Of a stretch of DNA of 64,000 nt, positions 20,657 through 32,543 are shown in pieces. The notes below the pieces were generated by a model, which saw only the letters and a list, made by a program, of their open reading frames with translations, ran no database searches and had not been told where the DNA came from. The DNA is from Pleurodeles waltl (Eukaryota; Chordata; Amphibia; Caudata; Salamandridae), in contig NC_090439.1 of the NCBI RefSeq assembly GCF_031143425.1, positions 355,750,027-355,814,026 on the forward strand, in the 5' to 3' direction. The stretch's first letter is position 1. Each line of letters begins with the position of its first letter. The position numbers were made by a program, and so were the translations under genes.

Positions 20657-22983
20657 TATGGTGACTAACATATGAAGCAGCTCAACGTAGCAAGACAGCT
20701 TGCTGTGTCGCGTCAAGTGGAGAGGGCAAGAATGTGCCATCTATATTCAGATAAGGCGGCATCCTGCTCTCACTGTGCTGGTGCACTGTGTGCTGGCTAA
20801 TGCCAACAGAGGTACCCTTGCACCATGGTGCAAGGGTGCCTGGTTTACAGGCAGGATGTTTTTGTGCAGGAGTGGCACCGTCCTGCAAAAAACTATTTTT
20901 AGAGGATTTTCCTCTTTCTAAGAGTGCTGCAGAGTGCAGCACACTTAGAATGAGAAAACAATGAAGAGAAATAGAGATTTCTCCTCATTGCACCTTTTAT
21001 CAGGAAGGATTACAATTTTGACGCATTCCCAGGTTTACAACTCTTAGTAAATCTGAGAATATTGCAAAAAACATGGTGATGGATGTGTGGGAACCCCCTC
21101 TTCACCCATGTAACATCTTCCCAGCGCAGAGTAATGCAAGGCAGTGACTTGCGCTTGTGTTTCTCAGGATTATTTACCAAGCCAAACAGTGCCACACAAG
21201 GTGGCTTTGTGTGGCTTAGAAAATCTGCAACACAGTCCCTTAGTAAATTTGGCCCTTTTGGAGTGAAGTTGCTTGAAATCACTCGTTCGGGTCTAATGTT
21301 TGCAGCCAGAGTCTTCAGAATGATCCACGATCCACAATATGCATCCAGGACTAAATTTGAATCTCCTCCTACATGGGTGCATGACGCCTAATAGGTTTAG
21401 CCATTCCTGGAGAAAAATAAAATAAACTAGTTGGAGCCATAGTCCAACTTTGCTTGCCGCAACTCAACATGTTTCTCATACTGTAAAAACGTTCACACGT
21501 TCTGTCGCTTCTTGTCGGAGCTAAGCTCACGCCCTATCAAATACCTATAATAAATAATGTTCCATTTTTAGTTCAGTATGTCAATTCCGGTGATTTTTAC
21601 CTTAATTATTAATCCATGTGCCTTACTTGCATGCAAAAAGTTATCAATAACTTGAATGTTACATTAAAAAATGTATATATAATGGTAAAAGTATGTTTGT
21701 GGAATTTTATCTACCACGTTTTTTGTTTATATTAAGAACTGCTTCATGATGGATGTCACCCTTTTGGATGAAACGGAGAAACCCTTCTGGTGTGTGAGTG
21801 CGCCAGTCAACATACAAACCTCTGCAATGCCGGAAAGCCTTTATGATTTCTTGGGACAGCATTTTGTCCTTAACTACAATGATAAGGAGGGGAAAGTCCA
21901 CATGGAACTTGTGTGGATGACGGAAAGTGCGGAATATTGTGTAATAAATCTTGTCATTTATGTGAGCACCGCAAAAGTAAACAACTGGTTCGGCACAAAC
22001 TACTGATTAGAATAATTTTTCTCTGACACAGGTAAATACTTTTTTGTTTGTAGAATGCCGTTGATATTGTATAGATAAACAACCATAATGAAAATGTTCT
22101 TGCCTGTGTCTTGTAATTGTTCAGTGAGTATATCCTGGCAGGATACATAACCATATACAATTGCTTGCATGCCAGACCTTGAAAACACATTTAGAATTTC
22201 AGTATGTGCTTTTTCTTTATTTCTTCTTCAATTTAACCAATCCTGCCCTGAAAATATAAAAATATAGAAATTGTTTAAAACTCCATCATCCAAAGAAATA
22301 GTCGACTGTTCCATAAAATGTGTTTTTTGGGTCAGTTGAGGCACTTCGAGGCTGAGTGCTCAGAATCAAATGCACCGTTTTACCTCAGTTTATTTTTTTC
22401 AACATCCAGTAAGGGTTTTGATCGGTTGGACGTTTATAAATCTGAAAAGGATGCTCTCGCTGGAATAGGACTGTTACTGTTGCGTGCCTTTTTATTATTT
22501 AATATCCCGCAAGGGATTCTCCTCAGATTCATAATCTTAGAATAGATTTCACAGCAGTACCTCTGAAAAACCATTGTGCTGTTGCAAAATTAGCATGTAT
22601 CAGAGCAAGTCTCCATTGGCCAGTCACAGGCTTGGTATCTAAATCTTAAATCATAATTGTTTAAATAACACTTGAAAATAACTAGATGTTATGTAGGATA
22701 TTTATCAAGCGCAGTCGTACAAATGATACCACAGAAAGCATGTTAAGAGAAGAATCTTATGTGCATACCATATGTCTTATCCAGGTGACTGGTTGACACC
22801 TGTTCGGTATAAGTCAATAAGGACGCTCAATGAAGGACCACACGCCAATTATAAATACAATTTAGCTTTACTAGAATTGCAGGTAAAATGTAGGCATTTA
22901 GCACATTAACAATAGTAGAATAAGAATAGCAATGAGAAGCATCTATTTATTTATATATAAGTATACTACAAGGAGCATCTATA
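20657..22983. other. Unassigned DNA with one 24-bp palindrome
   Basis: No gene or recognisable TE protein. A perfect 24-bp palindrome lies at 20814-20837, centred on CACCATGGTG. The short open frame at 21746-22006 has no domain that I recognise. Confidence 0.5.
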
Positions 22984-22993
22984 TGTGTGTGTG

Positions 22994-23049
<56 letters not shown>
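22984..23049. repeat. TG/TA microsatellite
   Basis: A short TG run is followed by about 25 uninterrupted TA units. A/T dinucleotide tracts like this are frequent length polymorphisms and may form cruciforms. Confidence 0.95.
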
Positions 23050-23051
<2 letters not shown>

Positions 23052-23159
23052 CAAAGAGTTAATTGACAGATATAAGTTTTGATTAACTGTATACTAAAAT
23101 GCATCACACTACGATATTCGGGAAGCAGAATATAACTTAAACAGAATATAATATTTCGG

Positions 23160-23400
23160 GAGGCGAACAGCTATGGGAAGAGATGTGGGAGAAAGGGCAC
23201 AAATGTCAGATCTATGTGGGACATGTGGACGCCCATTGCCCATTGGACACCTCACTTGCATCTCTATTCGACAACACCGTAGATCAGATGGCCAAAACGC
23301 GAACGGTGGTCATCAAGGAGGAGGCTGAAGCCGCTTTAGCAAACAGGGCCCATGCAACATCCGGACATCCAGGAGAGAATGGCACTTATGCATGGGCACA
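23160..23400 (+). pseudogene. Retrovirus-like pol scrap: RNase H end and integrase start
   Basis: The open frame from 23183 (continuing upstream to about 23160) contains CQIYVGHVDAHCPLDTS, then a VDQMAKTR segment, which resembles the last helix of retroviral RNase H. It then has HATSGHPG, which resembles the His-His half of the integrase HHCC zinc finger. The order RNase H then integrase fits retroviruses, endogenous retroviruses and some Gypsy elements. No integrase core, gag, env or flanking LTR pair is seen, and only about 80 residues survive. The similarity is by eye; an old endogenous retrovirus fragment is my preferred reading. Confidence 0.55.
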
Positions 23401-24872
23401 GCTAGTCATAATAATAGAGCAGAGAAACAAAGGCCTTTCATCCCTGTGTGGAAACTTAACTTAGTCCACGACATGCTGGGAAGCCCTCTGCCGCCTGCTT
23501 GGACCTCTCTCCCTCTCAAGCACCACAAGCAAACAGGGAGGCAGCGCTGGGCCATGGCAGCTTCCACAATTCCATCTGCGAGCTTCCAAATCCCTCACCC
23601 ACACTTCAGTGCTTAAATAACTCGAAGCTTGGATTCTATCTCATTCTGGCATTTTCTAGCTATGTTATCAGTACTTGGTTGCTCTGCCCTTCTCCAGCCT
23701 TTGTTTTCATTCCATCTTCTCCCTGTACTCTCGTTCTCAAGGTTGAGACGGAGTCTTCTACACAAACAATCTTGAAAATAATATCATGAACTTTTCCACA
23801 ATGTTTGGGAGGGGGTTTCAACAGGCATTACACTCATCTACACTGCTCAGGCTAATTAACCCTTCGCGTTACAATGTCTTCCGCATCTTTCCCTATACTG
23901 AACACCATATGTCCTCCACTAAACAACAGTAAGTGTCCAAACATCCTATGAAAGGAGGCAAAACAAACTCACAGTAGATTGTTACTATTTTTTTACCATT
24001 CTGTTTTGGGCATCATGGTATGAGGATTTTTTAAATAGATTGCGATAGGCTTTTCAGTGCTGTTTATCATAGAACGCTAGCACTCCAAGGAAAAAATATG
24101 AACAAGTTTAGGAAAAATGTCCACTGGCTACTTAAGGAATCTTTCATAGGCCAGGAACCTAAGATATCAAGTCTCATCTTTTTGCACCTACCTCGTGATG
24201 GTAAAAGGAGGTGCACTGATCATAGATAAAGATATTTTCTCTCTGATTTTGCAGGCCATCAAAACGTATTAAGCACTTTTTTTCATAAATAAATAAACAA
24301 GTCAGCACAATGGCGATAGATGTAAAAACATTAAAAAATCTGAAAAGCTTGCTCTACTGACAATCCATTAATTCTCACTGTAACCAGGGTGTGGGTCCGG
24401 CATTCTGTCTCACTCTATGAAAACAATTAACATATTACTGAAGGATAAGCCATTGATGCCTTAAGACTGCTCTCTTTCAAAGCACTACATGACAGCTCAG
24501 CTGTGGAAAACTTAACCAGACAAGGCCATAAGTTATAAGCCACCTTGTGAAGACACTCATCTAAGGTAGGCTGAATAATCCTCCTTTCTGGGACCAATCC
24601 TTCATTTTTTACTAAAATTAGGAGCAAAATCCTGAACTCAGTATATACATAGAACCTCTTTCCTTCAAACTCCTGTGTTTAATCCGTGTTTTTTCAGTAG
24701 TGGGATATAATTAAACATTTTTGCTTGTGTACTCAGGGCTTTCACTTCTATGTGGTTTGAATTGCTCAATTTAAAATGTAACATTTCTTATGGTGTAATG
24801 TGTTCAGAAAACAATCAGACCCCTTATATATTTTTTAGTGGAAGATAAAAATGAATCTGGAAAAAAAAAAAA
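23401..24872. other. Unassigned DNA
   Basis: Only short frames without domains. A 13-14 base A run lies at 24861-24874, immediately before the second DIRS element begins. Confidence 0.5.
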
Positions 24873-24875
24873 AAC

Positions 24876-26125
24876 AGTCGGTTTAAACCTTGTGGAGCCT
24901 GTCGTAGAGAAATGTTGGTTTGTCTGTGGTGTCTTGAAAAAGACCACAACTCTGCGTCGAGTAGAAGACATTGAACCTGAAGGCCACCGAGAGCGGGCCA
25001 GGAGGTTTTTGGCCACTTGTCACGTATCTCCACGCTGCTGCAGATCCCGTTCACATCAGAGGTCTCGCGACCGCTGCTGGAGTCGATTGCATCGGTCCTC
25101 GTAGTGCTACAGGTCTTCTGGTAAGTCTCGTAAGAAGTTGCCCATGAAGCCGAAGAACTCTTTGAATTCTCGGTGCTGCTCCCATCCTTCAGACAACACA
25201 AGGAAACAAGGCCACAGATCTCAACCCCTCTCGTAAGTGGTCCCTGTACAGCGGGCATCAAAAACTGGGTCCGCTCATGCTTCCCCGAATTTCCCAGGGC
25301 CAGAGCAACTTCCACTCAACTCTGAGAGCTGTATGGGGCCATGAACCACATTTCTAGGTGTTCAAACCCATCTGGAGCACTTTGGCTCCCTTGGTTTTGG
25401 AAAGGTCTTCGGCTGGAGCTCCACTGGCAAGTTTGTTCTCAGTGCCATTAGTGGATCCGGGTTAGCCCCAGCGCAACTTTGCAAATTCCCGGGCAACCAT
25501 TCCTTTGGTGCCGTTCTTGGCGCCAGTGCCACCCTTTGGTTACTCCAAACCAATCGTAATTCCCAACTCCAATAAAAGTTTCTCCTCCTCCGACATGGCC
25601 CACCGTGCCTGAATTGGAAACAGAGCCCTATTACACTGAAGGGCTCACTGGGGAACAGGAATGGAGATCTGAGAATCACCATTCCTACATTGACTCCCTA
25701 GCAGATTCCATTGCCAATGACAACTGGTTTGATAACATGACTGATGCCAGTGGTCTAGGTACCTCCCCAGACAGTGGCCTCCTCTCTCCTCCCACAGTGG
25801 TATGGAACACGGGACTTCCTTCACGATGGTGGTCCTAAGGGCGGCTAAGGTCCTGGACCTACAGCTGCCCGTGGGTCAGGTTAAAACAAACGTTTTAAGG
25901 AGGTGCTAACCCTTACTACCTTTCAACAAAGGCCCCATTGATGTCCTGCTTGGGCGCGGACCACGCCCGTTACAGGCACTCCTGTGTACAGGACCATTGC
26001 TCATTGCCCTGCTCCTGGCGACCCAGCATCCCTCTTCAATTAGCCCACCCCGAGAGTCTGGTAGTCCAGGCTCTGACTTCCCGAATCAATCCAGATGTGT
26101 TATCCACCTCACCACCGGATAGGTA
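24876..26125 (+). pseudogene. DIRS 2 gag
   Basis: Near 24890 one frame reads KPCGACRREM, then LVCLWCLEKDH, a C-x2-C...C-x2-C metal-binding motif also found at the start of Gag in the better copy (CRECGGRM...DDCLWCLSSEH at 32017). A later frame (25605-25838) reads DASGLGTSPDSGLLSPPTVV, matching the SGLDTSPE block of that copy. The block HPESLVVQALTSRIN (about 26045-26090) equals HPTPESLVVQASSSA near 36320. Gag packages element RNA. The copy is frameshifted and incomplete. Confidence 0.72.
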
Positions 26126-26439
26126 ATCCTTTCTTCCTTTAGTCAAGGGAAGGTTAGTTCAAGTGTTCAGACAAAACCACTTCCATGTGGTGCTGCAACA
26201 AACGGTTGAGTGAGGTCATGGACCTTTGTCAGGGGTCCTTGCGCCTCTAGACATGGCTGGATCATCAGGGCATTTCGCTGGTGGTTCAACATTTGGCGGG
26301 CTCGCACAGCGCCGGAGAGAACAAACTCAGCCCTTGATGCCTAGCGGATCAGAAATAGCATCTTCATCCAGAGGTGGTGCACGATCTCTTCGGGATGGTT
26401 GGTTAGTTCTATTCACCACCGTACCGTAGAGAACGCGCA

Positions 26440-27740
26440 GTCAGCACAGAACTCAGAACTCCTGTATGCCTTTCAGCCAGTGCTACACCTGTCCAGAGTT
26501 CTTAAGAAGATCAAGAACGACAGGGCCAAAGTTCTCTAGAAGATCAAGAAAATCTAGGCCCGAGTCATCCTAGTGGCTGCATAATGGGCAGAGAGCATAT
26601 GGTATCCTGAACTCCTGAGCATCAGTATCTGTCCTCCAGTCAGGCTGCCCCTTCTTGTTTTGCAGCAACAGGGCAGGGTACTGCACTCAACCCTGCCTAC
26701 TCTCCACCTTCACGCATGGAGATTGAGTGGTGACAGTTAAGGGTGTTTGATCTCCCTCCTGAAGTCTGTGATGTCATTCTGGCAGCCATACGTTCTTTAA
26801 CTAAAACTATTTACCCCTGCCGATGGGACTAGTTTGTGGCTTGGTGTACGTCTAAGTCGGTTGATCCTCTGTCTGCACCATTGTCTGAATTTCTTTCGTT
26901 TGTTCTCTCCCTGGCCCAGCAAAGCTTTGCTTTGGGCACAGGCAAGGGATATCTGTCCACTAATACCTCCTTTCTGCAGGTGCCAGACCAGCCTTCTCTG
27001 TTCAAGTCACCTGCTGTGACTAGATTCCTTAAAAGTTTATGGCATCATCTGTTTTCTCCTACACCATTCATTAAGCTTGAATGAAAGTTAAATTTAGTCT
27101 TTACCTTACTTATGGGTTCCACTTTTGAACTGATCCATAGCTGCCCTGTGAGGCTCTTAACTCTAAAAACTGTCTTCTTTGTTGCAATAACATCTGCTAG
27201 GAAGGTTAGCAAGTTACAAGCGCTCTCTGTTAACCCTCGCTATTTTCATTTTTTGCAGACAAATTTATTCTAAGGAGACAGGCATCCTTTTTAGGAAAGG
27301 AGATGACATCTTTTCAAGTCAGGCAAAACATCACCCTGCCTATCTTTTTTTTGTCTGCCTCCTCATACTTCTAAAGTAGAAGAGAGACTCCACCGCCTAG
27401 ATCCAAAAAGAACATTATCATTCTATAATGATTGTACCAAAGATTTCCAGATGGGTGATCAGCTTTTTGTTGGATTAGCAGGGGGAAAAAATGGGAAGGC
27501 AATTCAAAAGAGAACCATCTCTTGATGGATCATCCTCTGTATTAGGATCTGCTGCGCAGTGGCCAAGAAACAGCACCCGAAGGGTTTAGGAGCTCACTGT
27601 ACAAGATCTACAGCTGTAACCACTGTTAGCTGGAGGAGTGGCAGTTTTGGGCATCTGTCAGGCAGCTACGTGGGCATCGTTGCACATGTTTGTCAAACAC
27701 TACTGCTTTGACAGTACTTTGCCCATTTGGTTCTCTAGGA
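26440..27740 (+). pseudogene. DIRS 2 linker and tyrosine recombinase
   Basis: The linker reads LLYAFQPVLHLSRVLKKIKN near 26460. The core-binding domain follows at about 26760-27080, with FVAWCTSKSVDPLSAPL and PSLFKSPAVTRFLKS. The catalytic domain has ITSARKVSKLQALSV (Arg I), KVEERLHRLDPKRTLSF, a GDQLFVGLAGGK block, AHCTRS (His-x-x-Arg) and, near 27690, FVKHYCFDS with the Tyr nucleophile. All four recognisable catalytic positions are still encoded, but in at least three different frames with stops between them. Confidence 0.8.
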
Positions 27741-27774
27741 CCTCTTAGCCGGAAGCAATCTCCAGACCCTCCTC

Positions 27775-27900
27775 CCGGGAGAGATATTGCTTTGGTATCT
27801 ATTATTAGTTAAGGAATCTGAGGCTAGAAGTATCTGTCAGATTAATAAGTTACCTACCTTCTGTAATGCTTGCTGTGGTAAAGACTTATCTAGCCCTTAC
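27775..27900 (+). repeat. DIRS 2 internal complementary region
   Basis: TTAAGGAATCTGAGGCTAGA (27809-27828) and the following AGTTACCTACCTTCTGTAAT (27848-27867) are the two oppositely oriented tip sequences set back to back, directly after the recombinase. The terminal repeat at 28195-28260 carries TAAGGAATCTGCACCTAGAC and GAGTTACCGAAGGAAAGTAA. Confidence 0.62.
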
Positions 27901-28029
27901 CGATCCTCCTTGTTATGCACACTGTCCTCTCTAAATCAGGATATCATTTTGGACCTCACTTTTGGCACACTGATCACTGTTCCTCAGCATGGTTCGGTGC
28001 TTCTGGTGCAAGAAAAATAGTCAAGAACT

Positions 28030-28265
28030 AAGGTGAGCGCGCTGGTGTGGTACCTGTAAGTGCACCACGCACGTCTCTTCTGGTGCGGACGACGCTACCA
28101 ACACTACAGGGAGCTGAACGACACCGTCTACCAGTAAGCAAGGGGGATTGCTCAACATTTCTGGATCCAGTGTGATGCCTGGGAATATCCTATGGTAAGG
28201 AATCTGCACCTAGACAGAATCTCTACCAGATAAAGAGTTACCGAAGGAAAGTAACTTGTTTTTCC
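28030..28265 (+). repeat. DIRS 2 3' terminal repeat
   Basis: The end AAGAGTTACCGAAGGAAAGTAACTTG closely resembles the end of the 3' repeat at 41325-41350. The GC-rich upstream part corresponds in place to 41137-41230. The 5' partner is absent. Confidence 0.6.
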
Positions 28266-30743
28266 AGACCTGCCTGGAAGAAGAAAGGTAGCTAGAAGGC
28301 TGCTCCCACAAATAATTGTATCTTTTTCGATAACCCAGGTTGTTGAAAAAGATACACAATCTAAGTTGGAAGAAAAACATAAACCAAACACCTCTGGCTT
28401 TTTTTTTTTTCTTAATCCAATAGTGGTCTGCATTCACAAATTTTGTCCTCAAAGCACAAAATGTTTATATAGGAAGCCCTAGTCTAAAAAAGAAACTGTA
28501 GATTATGGTTGCGATGTTGTAAAAACAGTTTTTGTACCTTGAATGTTCGAATGTTCAGACGTGTGTCCCTTTGAGAAGCTTCCATCCCAGTGAAAGTTTT
28601 CAGAAACACAGGCAGCTTCAAGCTTATGTGCTTTTGGACATGAAGAATGGTAAAAGCGTGTCTATAAACTGCATATGTGCTTTACATATTGCCTCAAGAA
28701 GGTTGCAAACAATCCTACTTAACAGTGCCTGCTTGTCTGTCTTCATTGTGAACTTGAAACATAGCAAATCATCCAAACCAAAAGGAGGTTTCCAGACCTT
28801 CTGTCATATGTTTACAGACGTTTTTCAAACAATGGATTTGATACAGTCAATAAAAAGTATCAAGACCTGAAGGTAGAGCGTCCGCAGGAGAGTACAGAAG
28901 CTGCAAAAGAGATATAGGGCCACCAGAAAGAATGAAGATATCTACATAGAAGCATATAGAATGCTTATACTACAATATCAGTGCCTGACCCTGACAAAAA
29001 GCACAATTTTGGTGACTTGAGTTACTCAATAAAATTAGGTCAGGACCAAGAACCCTCCCCGTTACGTCTCTTTTTAAAAAAAAAATATTTTGGTTACACT
29101 TGCCCCATGGAAGGAAGTTGCTTCAATAAAGGTGATCCTTACAGAGAAGGCTGTTTCTAGGAAGCACATGTGAAATATTGGAAGCATAAAGAATGGAGTT
29201 CTAGGCCAAAACTGCAAAAAGTCGATTTGTACTACAGAAAAAGTTAAATGCAGTACAGAGAAAATATGCATGAAATGCAATAAAGGCTCAACATAGAGAA
29301 TTAAAATATAAATACAAAATTATAGAACACATTAATCCCTGGTTAATAGAACTCCAGTAAGTATTCTAAATGTCAAACAAGAAGAATATAGACACGTCCC
29401 ATAGAGACTCTAAGACAAATGAACATAGAAAAATAAAATCTCCAGTAACAGCAGTCTTAATGACAGCTGTAAAATCCAACAGAACCCTAAACTCAAATCA
29501 AAAACGAAGCCCAATTTAAACTTAAAGAACTTTTATACACAAATCACACTTCCTAAAAACAGATTCTGCTAATTAAGCTTAGTATTATATGGTTAGGGTT
29601 GCATTGGCAAATCAGAAACATCCACGTACTTTGAAAAGCATTCTCACTAAACTATTTCTTTAGGTAAGAGAAGTCTTCCATCTTCTCCCTCAGCAGCCAC
29701 CCTCTGGAGATAATCAACATAAAATGAAACATCCCTCTAACAATGGCTCATCGAATCTGCATGTCCACACCAACACTTCCTGTGGAAGTCTTTGAAAATA
29801 TTTTGGGTATGGTATATGGTGGAAGCTGTGTTCACAAAACAGGCTCTCTAAACAACATTGTATCTCTATTGCTTTTACGTCATTCACTTAGCGTTCCGGG
29901 TGCAAGGGGAGAGAAGGCTTTGCAGTGGGACACTGATTGAGCGGTGGGAATGAACAAGAGCAGGTTGAAAAGAACACCAGGAAGTACATCCATATTAAAA
30001 ATAATAGTGTATTGTGTGCAAATGTGGCATATCAATTCGTCTCATTATCTACCTCTCTAATTGACCTAAGTAACTCATTTCAGATACTATATAATTAGTT
30101 CATCAGTTACAGCTCTTTACATTATAAACACAAGTTATGAGAACTAATTTTCACACAAAATTTGCACATTTTCCATATTTAAAAAAATGCTAAAACACTG
30201 GTCATGTTGTTGCTATCCATGAAAATTCACACTATCGTGCAGTGTGCCAGCTGTGTTTACATGAGAAGCCTAGGGAAGTAGCTGCAACTTGGTAGGCTTC
30301 ATTCATCCGCAATTTTATGCAGCTGCTTCATCACGAATCTTAAAGTGAGGCAGCATCAAGCAGTCAAAGGTCCTCTATTTATAACACACTGTAAAGAAAG
30401 GCTGCAGTTGACATCTCTCATCATTAACAAAGTGCTTAAGCCAATTATTGCAGTGAGCATTAACATGCATCTCTTGTTGCTGTAGACCAGAGACCATACT
30501 TAATGAATTATGTGCTTCTGAAGATGCTCTAAAACAGACTATGTAAAGCGGAAGCTGGTGTTTGAAGAACCAGCAGTGACAATAGGAGAAAAAAAAAAAT
30601 GTCCTAAAATGGCCCCTCGTGGATCCTAGAAAGAAAGTTTAAAGAGCAACATGACTTTTTCTTTGATTACTGCATTTCCAAATATTTCCTTTAAATGAAT
30701 AACTTGTAAGGAAGGCCTGATGAGGTAAGAGCCGAAGAAACTG

Positions 30744-30777
<34 letters not shown>

Positions 30778-30970
30778 TCGAAAATGTTAAAATTGGAATC
30801 CTGGTTTATTCTGTGACCAGGATTTATTCTGAGGCTGTAAGAATATTTTATTTCACAAAGTCATCAAACAATCTGAACAACCAAGGATCAGTGTGTGTAG
30901 AAGTACCCCATAAAAACTATTCTGACAGGCATCCAATAATGTTTCAAGAGAAGTTAAACAATGTTCCTCG
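28266..30970. other. Unassigned DNA with a 29-base T run
   Basis: No gene or known TE protein was recognised. A run of 29 T lies at 30746-30774 and may be the tail of a minus-strand retroposed element, but I cannot identify a body for it. The frame at 29743-29940 shows no domain. Confidence 0.45.
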
Positions 30971-31500
30971 TTACGAGTCTGCCGTTGCTGTCCGACTGCC
31001 ACATTACGACCGTGGCAGAGCTGCCACGGTCCGACTGCCGACACCGCTAGGTTGCCGCCAGTCGACAGCCTGGTGGTCTCTGCAGTTGTAATCTGCCAGG
31101 GTGGCGCTGCATGCATGCACCGCCGTCCTGGGGATTACGACTCACCAATTTGACTGCCATGGAAAGGCTGGCAGAATGGGGGCATCTGGGGGCCCTTGCA
31201 CGTGGCATGGGAAATGCAGTGGCCCCCATGGACAGCCCTGTTGCACTTTCTACAGCCCAAATTACGGGCATTGGAAAACGCGGCGGTGCTGCTGCACCAT
31301 CCGCACTGCCACATTGCCACCAGCTCAATTACAAGCTGGCGTCAGTGTTAAGGCCCTGTTTACCCGCGGGCGGAAACACTGTTTCTGCTCACCGACCCAG
31401 CGGGAAATGTGTAATAGGACCTGCAGTGTTCTGGCCACACTGGCTGTCAGATGGCAGTACGAGTTTGTCAGACGACCTCTGATGCCCACCAAACTCATAA
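30971..31500. mobile_element. GC-rich non-autonomous DNA element, possibly Harbinger-like
   Basis: A sharply GC-rich island of about 530 bp begins TTACGAGTCTGCC and ends GGTGGGCATC-type sequence running into AAACTCATAA. The two ends are inverted, TTACGAGTCTG against TTATGAGTTTG, and are edged by TTA and TAA, which would fit PIF/Harbinger targets. There is no transposase. Overlapping frames here (up to 142 codons) reflect GC content only. Confidence 0.45.
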
Positions 31501-31706
31501 TGAGCCCCAGTGTCTTTAGGCAGCCATAAAATACCCTTTCTTTGCAGTGATTTCCCAATAAGAATCACCAATGTTGTCTGATGTGTCCTGTATTCCTTAC
31601 ATAAGGCCCATCTCTGCTTCTGTTCAAAGTATGTGTTTCTACTGCGTTCAAAACCAGAGAATAAAGCTAAATTTATCACGTCCTTTAATATTACTTGAAA
31701 CCATAT

Positions 31707-31900
31707 CTTCTGATGGATACCACTACCTGTGGATTCCTCACCTAATTAATTCTCCTAATGCGCCAGCATTCAACGGAAAATATTCTTCCCAGGTCTCCAT
31801 GTCGACGAGGACGTCACAATTGCACGGCTCCGCACGCGACTCCGTCTGACGACACCGTGGCAATAAGAGGTCCTCGCCGGCGTACTGATATCAGTTCCCT
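31707..31900 (+). repeat. DIRS 3 5' terminal inverted repeat
   Basis: The reverse complement of this block aligns almost gap-free with 41130-41320. Shared runs include AGTACGCCGGCGAGGACCTC, TTATTGCCACGGTG, GACGTCCTC and GAATGCTGGCGCATT. Identity by eye is near 90 percent. The repeat probably holds the promoter; the Gag start follows 85 bp after it. Confidence 0.88.
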
Positions 31901-31985
31901 TTTTTCCGGGCCTTCGACGCTAACGGTTTTTTCCTAGCTCTCGGGGAGCTACTGTTTCAGAGGTGCCTTTTTGCCTCTAGTTACA

Positions 31986-32543
31986 ATGTCTCTTCCTAGA
32001 AAGTCAGGGTTTAAACCTTGTCGTGAGTGCGGGGGTCGTATGTCTGTCACGGACCCTCACGATGACTGCTTATGGTGCCTAAGTTCAGAGCATGAGGTGG
32101 AGGAGTGTGTGTCCTGCCAAAGGATGAATCCGAAGCCGCTGAAGGAGAGGGAAGCCAAGCTCTTTCTGGCTAAGGCGAAGAAAGGACATGGAAGTCATCG
32201 GAGATCGTCTTCCCATAACTCATTGAAGAAGCGGCACCGGCATGACTCTCGGCGTCGTCCGGCTAGAGGTCATTCACGATCCAGGTCTCCATCTAGATGG
32301 CGTCGTGCGACGTGGGAGGTTAGTCCAACTTTGACCCCAAAGCCTCAAAGTCCTCAGGCTTCTCTGGAACCATTGGTCTTCGAGGTGGTTGTGCCCCAAG
32401 AGAGTCCTCGCTTTTCGCCTAGGGTGCAGGATTCTAATGCCCAGCCGACCCAAGTGCCGCAGGAAGATCAGCGGTATCCCACCTTCCCTTCCCCCGGGAG
32501 CAGATCTGGCGGCATTTTTGAATGCTATGTTCAACATGTTTAA
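31986..32543 (+). pseudogene. DIRS 3 gag, N-terminal part
   Basis: The ATG at 31986 (MSLPRKSGFKPC) is preferred over the one at 31971 because the zinc motif follows at the usual distance. Residues about 11-45 hold CRECGGRM...DDCLWCLSSEH...ECVSCQRM, a C-x2-C-type metal-binding region known at the start of vertebrate DIRS Gag. Next come a Lys/Arg/Ser/His-rich segment (SRSRSPSRWRR, presumably nucleic-acid binding) and a Pro-rich segment. The frame is lost near 32500. The continuation lies in two other frames to about 33089, including a Thr/Pro/Ser-rich stretch (32640-32780) and GLDTSPEWDLSSPGEF in a third frame near 32980. Confidence 0.8.

Larger units (their letters stand above)
24873..28265 (+). 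mobile_element. DIRS-type retrotransposon 2, internally deleted
   Basis: The order is gag N-terminus (24876 on), gag middle (25605-25838), gag C-terminal block (about 26035-26125), end of the RT-RNase H/linker (about 26440-26760), tyrosine recombinase (26760-27740), internal complementary region (about 27775-27900) and terminal repeat (about 28030-28265). The RT and nearly all of RNase H are missing, although about 2 kb would be expected. No 5' terminal repeat is seen; the element starts directly after an A run. Frameshifts occur in every part. Confidence 0.8.

Noticed and set aside
21746..22006. 86-codon frame considered as an exon
   Set aside because: No splice context, domain or recognisable similarity; left as unassigned.
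31101..31529. Overlapping frames of 142 and 123 codons
   Set aside because: Several frames on both strands are open only because of high GC; no domain seen.
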